Source: UA16 sp002292325
Lineage (GTDB): Bacteria; Bacteroidota; Bacteroidia; Flavobacteriales_D; Sanyastnellaceae
DNA: 64,000 nt
Assembly: GCA_943788645.1 (NCBI GenBank)
Contig: CALSRC010000010.1
Location: forward strand, 124,001-188,000
Direction of reading: 5' to 3'
Positions 48,401 to 56,290 of the stretch are shown here, piece after piece (position 1 is the first letter of the stretch; the number at the start of each line of letters is the position of its first letter). The translations under genes were made by a program, and so were the position numbers. Under the pieces are notes generated by a model. It saw nothing but the letters and a program-made list of their open reading frames with translations. It searched no databases and was not told where the DNA came from.

Positions 48401-51400
48401 CAAGGGAACCTCCCCTCTTTGGACCTCCCTCACGGTGCATCCTACGGTCACCTCCGTAGGGCCGTATTCGTTGATGAGCCGATGATCGGGGTTGGACAAA
48501 CAGGCCGCTGCATGGGATGCTTGGAGCGCTTCGCCGCCCACTACGAAAGTCTTCGGCGTTGCTCGTTCGAACCATTCCGGTTCGGCGAGTTGAATGTGCG
48601 ACGGCGTGAGTTTCGCCACATGGCACGCTGCATCTTGGAGGCAAATCTGCAGGCTCTCATAGGGAGACACGTGTTCTGAATGCACGTTGATTTCACAGCC
48701 ATTAACGAGGCCGCCGAGTAGTTCAGTCAATGTGAAATCGAAGGATAATGGCGTAAAAACGTGGACGGTGCCGGGGTCAGTTTGCTGGAAGTACGAATTT
48801 TGACAATGTGCCAAATAATTGCTGAGCGCACGGTGAGCAATTGCAACTCCTTTTGGAACGCCCGTCGACCCGGAAGTGAATAGCGCATATGCTGGCCGAT
48901 CCAATTGATTCGGAACACCTCGCAGAGGGGCCGAGTCTTGTTGGAGTGCCATCAGGTTTTCAGCCTTCAGAATCAATTTGATCTCGGCCTGCTTCATCAC
49001 CTGTTGCACGCGGGGTTCCGGCCATGACACATCCACCGGGACGAAGGCTTTCCCCGACTTGAGTATGGCCAAAACAGCAATCAGCACTTCGGCACTTCGG
49101 GGCATTTGAATCCCGATGTATGAACTCGCTTGGAATTCCGGCATTCGTTCCAGTTGACCCGCGGCCTGATTGGTCAGCTGATCCAGCTCAGCGAAAGTGT
49201 AGGTGGATTGTTCATCGCGAATGGCGGTGGCGTTGGGGCGACGTTGAACCTGGCTTTGAAAAGCATCCAAAATGTGCGTCAGCTCGACGGGACTGTCATT
49301 GAATGTTATGCTCTCACGGGGCTTCAACTCACCCTGCTTTGGACTTCCCTCTAAATGGTTTTGAAGGCCTTGGATCCAAGGCTGACTCATGCTGAGTTGA
49401 TGCCAAATAACGAGGCCCTTTTCTGACGGTACGAGCACCAATTCAAATGCTTCCCAAGAAGAAACCGCTGCCTCGTCCAGCACACACAAGAGATTCGAGT
49501 GAATCGGGAGGTTGCCCGCGATGAAATCCTTGAAAACGTCCCGGTGTTGTTTCAGCCCTTGCCATTGTTCTTCCAGCAATTTGGCATCGGTGTTGGGGTC
49601 ATCCAATGCCATTGGAAACACCTCACCTTCCTGGGCAACGCACCATTGAAAACCGGCATGTTGCCAAACCCGGTCCCGCAGGAAGTGTGCGAAATGCTCC
49701 ATCAAGTCCTTACCACAAAGGTGAACGCCCTCCAATCGAACTTCTCGGAATTCTCCGTTGCGAGGGACCGAGGCGTTCCTCCAAATGCCAGGATATTCGG
49801 AGAAGGCGAAGCGATTCCAATGCACCAAACCACCTTCACCGGGGTCATCCGTCTGCTCGACGACCTCAACATCGGAAAAGACCTCCGTCCACGAGGGGCC
49901 TGAAGGAATGAATACATCACCGCCCACATGCGCAGGGTCGAATGTCGACACATCCAAGACCACCTGTGTCGGAGGGGGTGCGTCGAGGAGGGGCTGCCGA
50001 ATGGGGTCGTCTGAACGAGATTCAACCAAAAGGCGATGAAACCGCTTGAATTTTTGCTCTAAGGCTTGGATCAAATGGTGGTCAATCCTACGGGCATCGT
50101 AGACCATACGGATGTCGTATCCCTCATCCCTCGGGAAAACGCAAAATGTGATGGGATAACCGGTGACCTCTTTGACAGAAATGAGCTTGGCTTGAAACCC
50201 TTCGCTTTGTATGTCTTCGTATGGATAGTTTTCAAAAACGAAGAGGAGGTCGGCTGATTCTTTGGGCTCTGACACGAAGGTCTCGGTCAAGCGCGATTGA
50301 AGGGACTGATGTACCTCCTTTACCCACTCTGCTGCCGTTTGCTGTTTTACTTCAGGTAGAGGCAAGCTGACGTTGCGTATGAATAGCCCGACTGCTTCAT
50401 CGATGTCGCCTTCCAGCACGTTCCGACCCGAACTGATGCCATGGATGTACAATCCTTCGGTAGAATCCATGCTCCGCAAGGCCAGGAACAATGCCGCTGC
50501 GCAAAGTACTTGTCGCGTGACTCCCAATTTCTGTAAGGTCTTCGGCTCTGCATCCCCTTCGCCTCCGAGGCGAAAGTGGTGTTCCTCAAAGCCGGCATGC
50601 CATTGGAAAGAATCGATGTCCAATCGGAAAGGAACCCCCAAAGCCGATGAATCGTTTGGAGCCGACAAGCGATTTTCCCTTTCGATTTGAGTCAGCTGCA
50701 ACTGATGGTTAGTTCGGGGATGAATGGAATCATCACCCATTGCAACACGCTGAAGAAAGTCACGGATCAAGATTCCAACGCTCCATCCATCCAAGATGAC
50801 GTGATGATGTGTCCAAAGCAGGTAGTGTTTTCCTTTGACCCGGCAAAAAGTAATGCGCAGCAAGCCCTCTGGAAAGCCTCGCGCCAAATCCTCGGCAAGG
50901 GCCTCTTCAATGGAAGTCCACGTTCCATGAGAGACCTCCAACGGCGCTTTGGAGACCCTCTGAAATAAATCATCATCTCCCTCCTGTATCCGCACCCTCA
51001 GCTGGTCATAACTATTCCAAATCGCAGATAGACATGACTCCAACACCTCAATCGCAGGGGACTTTTCCAATTCAAACAGGAATTGTTCATGGTACGCTCC
51101 CACGGTTTTCATCGCTTGATAATGGCCCCAGATTTTCTGTTGCATTTCAGCCAATGGGTAACGATCACTGCTGGTGATCACCCGAGAAGAAGCAGGAACC
51201 GCACCGATCTCAAACCGCCAGGCATCCATCCGCGTTAAGCTGAGCAATTCGGAAAGGTTGACCGCAGCGCCTTGCTCCTTCATTTTCGCCAACATCCGAA
51301 TGGCCTGGATGGAATCGCCGCCATTCCCTTGAAAGCTCAAATCCCCTCGCAAAGGCGTGGCAAACACAGCGTTCCAAGCTTCGTCAAGGAGTTGTCGGTG

Positions 51401-52027
51401 CGAATTTTGCTGATCATAGCATCGCACCCGGTAGTCTGCCAGGCACTGATGCCAATAGGCATTCCTTTCTGCGGTGGGTCGCTCCGCCATCAATTCCAAG
51501 ACCATTTGCCTGATTTCGTCTGCGATGGAGGACAATCCGAGATCGACCGAAAAATGAAGGGTTTCCAGATCTTTGGAAAACATCAAAGACAGCGGAAAAG
51601 AGGGCAAGGCGGGATTGGAGGAGTCCGAAACGACAAGCCCCCCTAAACCGGGATCTACAAAGTCATTCAAGTGCTGCAAGTGCTGCTTTAGCTCGGGCAA
51701 TAGCAATTTCGCATCTTCACGCGCATTTCCTGACGTGCACATGTCCAAAGGGATGGCCATCAAACCATGTTGGTAAGCGAGTTGTAAATCGACGCGGTCC
51801 TCCACCAATTGATTCCGCAAAAAACAGATCAAGAGGACTTTGGCGTTGTTCACATTTCCTTTACACAGTGCTTTGAATCCAGCAGGTACAGGAACGTCCC
51901 ACTCCTGCCTTTCTGCCGATAGAATCGGCAATGCAGACTGCAGTTTTACAGAGCTAAAATGGGATTCCCAATGGTTCACAACCCTCTTATTTACGGGTGA
52001 TTTCAGCGATATACTGTAAGGAATCAT
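45452..52027 (-). CDS. Nonribosomal peptide synthetase A: half-C, T, C, A, unknown, T, E
   Basis: 2191 residues. Residues ~18-185 resemble only the C-terminal lobe of a condensation domain (NHWESHF is where that lobe starts), without HHxxxDG. T at Ser239 (NGGDSI); C ~285-680 (HHVILDG 408-414); ~690-905 unclear, condensation-like at its end; A ~910-1385 (FTSGSTGVPKG, NEYGPTEVTVG, YKTGD, NGKLDE); ~1395-1700 unrecognised; T Ser1733 (QGGDSI); epimerisation domain ~1780-2165 (HHFYCDGYSW, SLGWFTQFYP, NYLGNFDE). The hand-read A code D-F-T-K-V-G-E-V-G-K is one change from the Asn code, so a D-Asn-like residue is possible. ATG 52027 overlaps the methyltransferase; GTG 51979, just after its stop, is an alternative start. 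Confidence 0.88.
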   Translation of the reverse strand: MIPYSISLKSPVNKRVVNHWESHFSSVKLQSALPILSAERQEWDVPVPAGFKALCKGNVNNAKVLLICFLRNQLVEDRVDLQLAYQHGLMAIPLDMCTSGNAREDAKLLLPELKQHLQHLNDFVDPGLGGLVVSDSSNPALPSFPLSLMFSKDLETLHFSVDLGLSSIADEIRQMVLELMAERPTAERNAYWHQCLADYRVRCYDQQNSHRQLLDEAWNAVFATPLRGDLSFQGNGGDSIQAIRMLAKMKEQGAAVNLSELLSLTRMDAWRFEIGAVPASSRVITSSDRYPLAEMQQKIWGHYQAMKTVGAYHEQFLFELEKSPAIEVLESCLSAIWNSYDQLRVRIQEGDDDLFQRVSKAPLEVSHGTWTSIEEALAEDLARGFPEGLLRITFCRVKGKHYLLWTHHHVILDGWSVGILIRDFLQRVAMGDDSIHPRTNHQLQLTQIERENRLSAPNDSSALGVPFRLDIDSFQWHAGFEEHHFRLGGEGDAEPKTLQKLGVTRQVLCAAALFLALRSMDSTEGLYIHGISSGRNVLEGDIDEAVGLFIRNVSLPLPEVKQQTAAEWVKEVHQSLQSRLTETFVSEPKESADLLFVFENYPYEDIQSEGFQAKLISVKEVTGYPITFCVFPRDEGYDIRMVYDARRIDHHLIQALEQKFKRFHRLLVESRSDDPIRQPLLDAPPPTQVVLDVSTFDPAHVGGDVFIPSGPSWTEVFSDVEVVEQTDDPGEGGLVHWNRFAFSEYPGIWRNASVPRNGEFREVRLEGVHLCGKDLMEHFAHFLRDRVWQHAGFQWCVAQEGEVFPMALDDPNTDAKLLEEQWQGLKQHRDVFKDFIAGNLPIHSNLLCVLDEAAVSSWEAFELVLVPSEKGLVIWHQLSMSQPWIQGLQNHLEGSPKQGELKPRESITFNDSPVELTHILDAFQSQVQRRPNATAIRDEQSTYTFAELDQLTNQAAGQLERMPEFQASSYIGIQMPRSAEVLIAVLAILKSGKAFVPVDVSWPEPRVQQVMKQAEIKLILKAENLMALQQDSAPLRGVPNQLDRPAYALFTSGSTGVPKGVAIAHRALSNYLAHCQNSYFQQTDPGTVHVFTPLSFDFTLTELLGGLVNGCEINVHSEHVSPYESLQICLQDAACHVAKLTPSHIQLAEPEWFERATPKTFVVGGEALQASHAAACLSNPDHRLINEYGPTEVTVGCTVREVQRGEVPLIGTPIAGMGVAVMDDHGRPVPRGVEGELYVTGTSLASGYLNDAALTVGSFLKLETMPQGLVYKTGDVVCMQEDGNLLFVSRKDGQLKLNGYRIETDEIRKALYDTFALESHACIVPFNQGNQLVCFVQTSDPNIAFYDALASALPPYMIPHRFVVVAAFPTTANGKLDEAALLQSLPDVPVAGIDQALDSALLGAWLNRDDAWKHALHTEHLRRVGWKRVQQQLAYLKQIKSLPKGTIYCGRLEPQGLIPSHLVPAATKNAGPLRLRVNSGMAVRWEGLQHIAGILNEQQVSVPVAYAPIVSHALRSLLHQADTWPLIPVLASSQLPMLPSDAICLVKDWSEKFTFPMIVQRMPNGEWNWLLNDHEWRGNFDRLRFPQSEGVPGRELVPGWAVYTSASGFTGLADLRSFERFGNRVRNTSIERLVRAQAPAVPAVLCEIVDGAIVLFVQGPAYLESRIQSILQEGLPVWCTPQEVVMSEDLIESVRSYRAEHKNDGFNRFLRSHLPEFSYLNGHLSLIEQGGDSITALRIVGKLRGRGFDVDLGALLNAPSLSEWIGGIVNSEGAIQVTGHATELTPIQQWFLQHAEGNKNHYNQSILLELLVPGETQQLAEVLRTSLRQFQILQKVYRNGWVEGMPPQVAVHSCTHEAEITAHCTEIQKAFDLERGPVAGGAIFERNGQLFLFAAIHHFYCDGYSWRVFLDELQATLSGQAGAHFGPEVFGKVHQRFLELAEANQTESSSYYGTEITHPFKDWSRCSLDESTYLEWEWDAAATSAFTQSSGFGAASNEKFLFLFLRAWAALKLPPTAVFFETHGRSYDGVSELSDSLGWFTQFYPVFAHDWPAEDKLLESIQKAFEDLPHSGLTYMAQPEWQQPPFPVLLNYLGNFDEDRGGIAAPSTIAQGPMSDGKNLTLSVVEVNAMIRGGRMTWMLRTHPDFDAEAFQLTFNRLFDEISQNQNTSDYISNDIDEADLDAIDELLGNL

Positions 52028-52763
52028 CGGCCTGGTGAACGGTCTCCAGGCGCCAAGCGGTCGAAGCAAGCATTTCGTCCAATTCTTCCGGCGAGGCGAA
52101 AAGGTAATCGCTCCAAGGAGTAGCGAACTTTTTGTACCGAACACGCACCCTCATCTGGCCGCCCATTCGCCCTTGCCTCAAATTATGTGCAACGTATTCT
52201 CGGGTTTCCTCATCTAAGAACCCTTCATCATACGGGCTCATGGACTCCATAAAAACGGTGGATTGAGCATGGGTGCATTGTTCCAAGAGCGCCATGAAAT
52301 GGCGGAAAAACTGGGCGTTCTGAAGCAGTCCCAAATTGTTTCCCCAAAACACCACATGATCGAACATCCAATCCGAAGGCCTTTGTTGAAAGTGGCCGAC
52401 ATCGCAAAGAATCGTGTGCTCTATTCCCCGCAATCTGCATGTTTCGACGGCGAGTGGAGAATTGTCCATGGCGTAAACCTCACACCCGTTTTGTTGGAAA
52501 AACAGAGCGTGCTTCCCACCCCCACACCCGACATCCAACACCCGACCATCCAAACGCTTGGCGAGCTGTTGCTGGGTTTGGGTCCAGTCTTCCAGGGGCT
52601 CGAAGTAAGCGTTGCTGTCACCATACAAAATGAACCTGCCATCGTCGCGCTCTTCGATTTCATATCCTCCGCGATGGTTCCCGGATTCAAAGCAATCGTG
52701 TATGTTGTTACCAAAAGCATCTTCACTTGGATGCAGTCCATGTATGAGGTGGGTGTCCTTCAT
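51987..52763 (-). CDS. SAM-dependent class I methyltransferase of the NRPS operon
   Basis: 258 residues, Rossmann-fold methyltransferase. Motif I is RVLDVGCGGGKHALFF (residues ~74-89), followed by the acidic end of strand beta-2 (VYAMDNSPLAVE) and CDVGHF. The N-terminus (NNIHDCFESGNHRGGYEIEERDDG) and the Tyr/Trp-rich segment before motif I are characteristic of small-molecule methyltransferases. It is the first gene of the NRPS operon and its 3' end overlaps or abuts NRPS A, so it most likely methylates a precursor or the peptide. The acceptor atom (N, O or C) is unknown. Confidence 0.85.
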   Translation of the reverse strand: MKDTHLIHGLHPSEDAFGNNIHDCFESGNHRGGYEIEERDDGRFILYGDSNAYFEPLEDWTQTQQQLAKRLDGRVLDVGCGGGKHALFFQQNGCEVYAMDNSPLAVETCRLRGIEHTILCDVGHFQQRPSDWMFDHVVFWGNNLGLLQNAQFFRHFMALLEQCTHAQSTVFMESMSPYDEGFLDEETREYVAHNLRQGRMGGQMRVRVRYKKFATPWSDYLFASPEELDEMLASTAWRLETVHQADDSLQYIAEITRK

Positions 52764-52844
52764 GATTTACTCTGCCAAAAATCCGTCCTTATCGCTTCCA
52801 TTTTCCCGGTCATTGATTTAAATACACAATGATTTTCCAGACTA

Positions 52845-52874
52845 TGAAAGTATTCATAAAATCAATAAAATCAA
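52845..52874 (-). promoter_or_regulatory. Candidate promoter of the NRPS operon
   Basis: On the minus strand TTG (52874-52872), 19 bases, then TACTTTCA (52852-52845). The spacing equals the Bacteroidota TTG-N19-TAnnTTTG layout, but the last two bases of the -7 box differ. It lies 82 bases upstream of the methyltransferase ATG, in the 190-base gap after the DUF2752 gene. Confidence 0.35.
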
Positions 52875-52953
52875 GCATATCTGTTTGGACGGTTTTTGGT
52901 CTGTCGAAATCAAGAACGATGCTTTTTCGATGCATTCCAAAGAACATCCTCCG

Positions 52954-53331
52954 CTACATTTGAATGAGTTCGATGTTGGATCGGATCAATTGAATGAAGC
53001 ACATGAAAATAAAAGCATGTGAAAGCCATCTTGATCGAATCGCATGCCTTTTTATCCTCATCCCCAAAGCACTTTGCACAAGAACCAGCATCAAAGGCAA
53101 GACCAAAAGGTTGGATTGAAAGGACTCCTGGAAATTTCCTAGGATGAGCAACTCACATGCTCTCGTGAGTCCACAAAATGGACAGTGGAGACCGAACAAT
53201 GTTTCCACTAAGCAAATATGAGGTATTCGTGATGCTCCAGCATAGAGCGCAATAAGAAGCACAAGCAGCGGCCCCCACGTCTTGAGCGTTTTATAATAGG
53301 GCCACCGAGTTATCGAAATCAATTTTCGCAT
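52954..53331 (-). CDS. DUF2752 family membrane protein
   Basis: 125 residues with about three membrane helices. The family signature HCPFCGLTRACELLILGNF (C-P-x-C-G-x-T-R) is present around residues 50-68. Function of DUF2752 is unknown; the Cys pair faces the membrane border. Start ATG 53331 is inside the end of the upstream gene (41-base overlap), preferred over 53361. Last of three small membrane-protein genes on this strand. Confidence 0.85.
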   Translation of the reverse strand: MRKLISITRWPYYKTLKTWGPLLVLLIALYAGASRIPHICLVETLFGLHCPFCGLTRACELLILGNFQESFQSNLLVLPLMLVLVQSALGMRIKRHAIRSRWLSHAFIFMCFIQLIRSNIELIQM

Positions 53332-53614
53332 TGTATGCCAAGAGGAATATAAGGCAGCCAAGGGGAAAAAAGCAGATTCCTAGCGCCCAAGAAACCCAAT
53401 TAGGGGCAAAAACGTAGACAATTGTTGCCTGCGTTCCATCTTTAGTCAGGGTCAATGTTGTCTTCTGGGTGAAAAAGGTGTCCGACCGTGTGAAAACGTG
53501 TTGTCGTTCGTTCTCCATCGTGACAATTCCCAAGTTGGGGAGGCGTTCAGCGATTTGGCCTAATGTACCATCGTCAGGGGAGAGGCCTCCCATATTTTTG
53601 ATGCCTTGGAACAT
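53291..53614 (-). CDS. Small protein with C-terminal membrane segment
   Basis: 107 residues. The soluble N-terminal ~70 residues (MFQGIKNMGGLSPDDGTL .. TLTLTKDGTQATIVYVFAP) are followed by WVSWALGICFFPLGCLIFLL, a membrane segment that closely resembles that of the neighbouring zinc-ribbon protein (ICFFPLGLLILL). No known domain. It begins 4 bases after that neighbour and overlaps the DUF2752 gene, so the three are probably one transcript. Confidence 0.65.
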   Translation of the reverse strand: MFQGIKNMGGLSPDDGTLGQIAERLPNLGIVTMENERQHVFTRSDTFFTQKTTLTLTKDGTQATIVYVFAPNWVSWALGICFFPLGCLIFLLAYNAKIDFDNSVALL

Positions 53615-53618
53615 GACT

Positions 53619-53786
53619 TTAAGCCTGCCAAGTATTGCCACATCCTTGACACTGCGTCGGTTGACGATTTGTCAGCAGAATTAACAGCCCGAGTGGAAAA
53701 AAGCAAATTGCCACGAGGATTTGCCATGTATAGAATTTGCCTTTGGCCGTATTGGTTTTGCACTGGGGACAGGTTACGATGCTCAT
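53619..53786 (-). CDS. LITAF-like zinc-ribbon membrane miniprotein
   Basis: 55 residues, starting MSIVTCPQCKTNTAKGK. A CPQC pair, a single hydrophobic stretch (ILVAICFFPLGLLILL) and a second pair CQGC near the C-terminus. A zinc ribbon split by a membrane-dipping segment is the plan of LITAF/BRI3-type domains, which sit on the membrane face. Upstream in-frame sequence to 53867 adds nothing recognisable. The role is unknown. Confidence 0.65.
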   Translation of the reverse strand: MSIVTCPQCKTNTAKGKFYTWQILVAICFFPLGLLILLTNRQPTQCQGCGNTWQA

Positions 53787-53867
53787 GGTTGATGATTTTC
53801 CGTTAAGGTAATTCGAAAATTGTAAATCGACGCTTTGGAATGGCCCTAACCCAAGCCCATGTTCCAA

Positions 53868-56086
53868 TCATTCCTTGACAAATCGAATGGCTTCGTAAGA
53901 TTTTCCAGTTACGCGAAGTTGCAAGTTGTACAAACCGGCCGGCAGTGTTCCAACGTTAACAGCTTCATTCCCTACGCCGCGTTGTTGGTGCACGACTTTA
54001 CCGTTTGCACCATAAACAAAGGCTTCCCATGTCTCGTTGGTTGCGAGACCCCTGATCTGGGCTGTGGTCCTAACAGGGTTGGGAAAGAGGGAGAGTGCCT
54101 TGGTGGCGAATGCCGTTTCACCAATATCCGAAGCCGTGCTTTCGCAGATTTCGAAGTTGAGCGTACTTGGCGGTGTTGAGGTGGTGTTCGTTTCGTCAAT
54201 GACAATCTCGCCGCTCGTATTTTGCACGATGTACCCTGTTTGGTTGGGGAAACTGACAGCTGGCGTCACAACAAAGTCTATTTCGCCTTCATCAACTGTA
54301 ACCATCACAGGTCGACTCTGGAAACTTTCATAATCTGCAAAACCATCACCATTGAAATCGGGGTTAAAGAAAATATTGGCCTCCAAACCCGATTCAGAAT
54401 AGACGGCCATATTTCCTCCGTACCAACCATCTTGGGACCCGTCAGTGAATGTAACTTCTATGAGGCCGCAGGTTGGACTTTCTTCGCATGGATTCAATCC
54501 ATAAATGCTGACCGGCGGATAAGCAAAGCTGCTGTAGATAATAGCTCCGAATTGATCCTCAACTTCGAATCCGTGGTTCCCGCTCCAGAAGCTCCCCGCA
54601 CTGCTGTAAATCACGTCAATTCGAGAACCATTGTTCACAGGCACAGAAAAGGAGTCCGATGTACCTGTTGTCAAGGTCTCCGATGCGAGTAAGGTGCCAT
54701 CTGAAAAAACATTGATTGTTGAGCCTCCCCACCCTTCTGATGGATCATCGAAGGTGAACATGTTAATTTTCCATGCTCCGCATGTTCCCTCGGGATCTGG
54801 AAAGTCAAAAGGCATTACTTCACCCAATGCGTGCACCACTCCATTGTAGGCGAGCATGTTTGGCTGAACAATGGGGGCCGAATTGGCTGCAATGCCCTCG
54901 GAGTCAATGGAGATTCCAATATTGCCGTTGCCATAGGAAGGCAGATTTTGACCATTGAATAAATCATCCGATTCATAAACAGCCTCTACTAGATGCGCAT
55001 AGAGGATGTCATCCATGAACTGGGAGGCGAGTAAGGCTTCTACGCTCTCGAAGCCACTGGCTTCCGCAAGTGCAAAAAAAAGCGTCATCGGTGGGAGCGA
55101 ATACCGTAAAAGGACCTTCGGCAGGCTCGTTGTCGTTTTAAAATGGGCTGACCGCGCAGCGCTTCATCCAAACCTTCGGCCAAAAGTGCCTGCTCGAGGA
55201 TGGTGTGGTCCGGACTTTGGACGATGACGTCCCACGTTGTGGCGCCGGGGTAGCCGGCGGGAGCTAGGATGTGATCAATGACGTGGATTACACCGTTAAA
55301 TGCTGTGATATCAGGATAGGTGATGTTGGCGTCATCTACCATTGCACCGGCGTCGCCGATGGAAATGGAGACGGACTGGCCCTCCGCCGTGGGCAATTCC
55401 ATGCCGTCTTCGAGGTCACTCGCCATGTAAATGCCCGGCACGATGTGGTAAGCTAACGCAGGGATCATGTCGTAAAATGCGAGCATGTCGAATTGACTTA
55501 GATTCATAAGATCCATCAAGTCGTTAACAGCCACGTCAGTTGGAAGGAATAATGTGTATTCTTCAGTGCCATTTAGGTCGATGCCTCCAATCCAACTTGT
55601 GTTGCCAGGTTGCCCATTGATATAGGCCGAACTGTAATATGTTGTCATAGCCCACGAGGACTGCCAGGCACCGAGATTTTCCAGTTGGCCCCCACCACCG
55701 AAATCTGCAATGACATCAGCAAGGGTCTCCGCATCGACAACAATTGTTCCCGTCATCCCCAATTCGGGTTGCACACCAATGGAGGAGGTGAAGGTGTAAG
55801 TGCCTGGAACGTCAAAAGTCACTGTTCCCATGCATACACCACTGATGTCGCCTTCTGTTTCGTCCAGGAAGAAAGGGATAGGATTGCTATTTGCTGTGCC
55901 GTCCACATTATGTACTCCCTCTGCATTGATGAATGCGACTGTTTGACCTACAGAAATGGTAAATGCATTTGGCGTAAAAACAAAATCGGTCAGGTAAACC
56001 GTTGTGTCGGCCTCACATTGAGAATGAGCTCCCGTGGTGAATATGCTCAGCATTGAAGCCAGAAGAAATTGGGGGAATCGGTGCAT
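53868..56086 (-). CDS. Cupredoxin-fasciclin T9SS-exported protein (two frameshifts, 55080-55087 and 55136-55143)
   Basis: Read through two one-base insertions it encodes 738 residues: signal peptide MHRFPQFLLASMLSIFTTGAHS, a plastocyanin-like domain (~25-110; FVFTPNAFTISVGQTVAFIN, GTYTFTSSIG), a first fasciclin domain (~150-285; EYTLFLPTDVAVNDL, AYHIVPG, ITAFNGVIHVIDHIL), a second fasciclin domain (FTVFAPTDDAFFALAE .. YNGVVHALGEVM), two beta modules (GGSTINVFSDGT; GGNMAVYSESG) and a type-A T9SS domain (LFPNPVRTTAQIRG .. GLYNLQLRV). The breaks fall at a tttt/aaaa junction and a run of eight A, and removing one base at each restores the fasciclin sequence exactly. Likely a surface adhesion protein. 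Confidence 0.8.
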
Positions 56087-56290
56087 AACAGGCTCCATGT
56101 CGTTGTTGTTTTTTTTTTTTCTACCGATGCTGCGGCTTGATGTGACCGTGGTGCATCAATATTTTGTAGGCTCTGTCATGAATAACAGAAAAAAGGGTAT
56201 AAGGTTGCATCACAGCTTGGCTGGTGCGAAGCATTTTGCATTACTCCTGCATTAAAGCGCAAAAAAAAACCGCTTTTGGGCCAACCCTTC

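Noticed and set aside
53868..55088. A separate gene beginning MTLFFALAEASG
   Set aside because: This is the middle of a fasciclin domain (APTDDAFFALAE) cut by a run of eight A; it joins the upstream frame.
56258..56282. T-run hairpin after the barrel gene
   Set aside because: The 6-bp stem encloses the T run in its loop, which is not terminator geometry.
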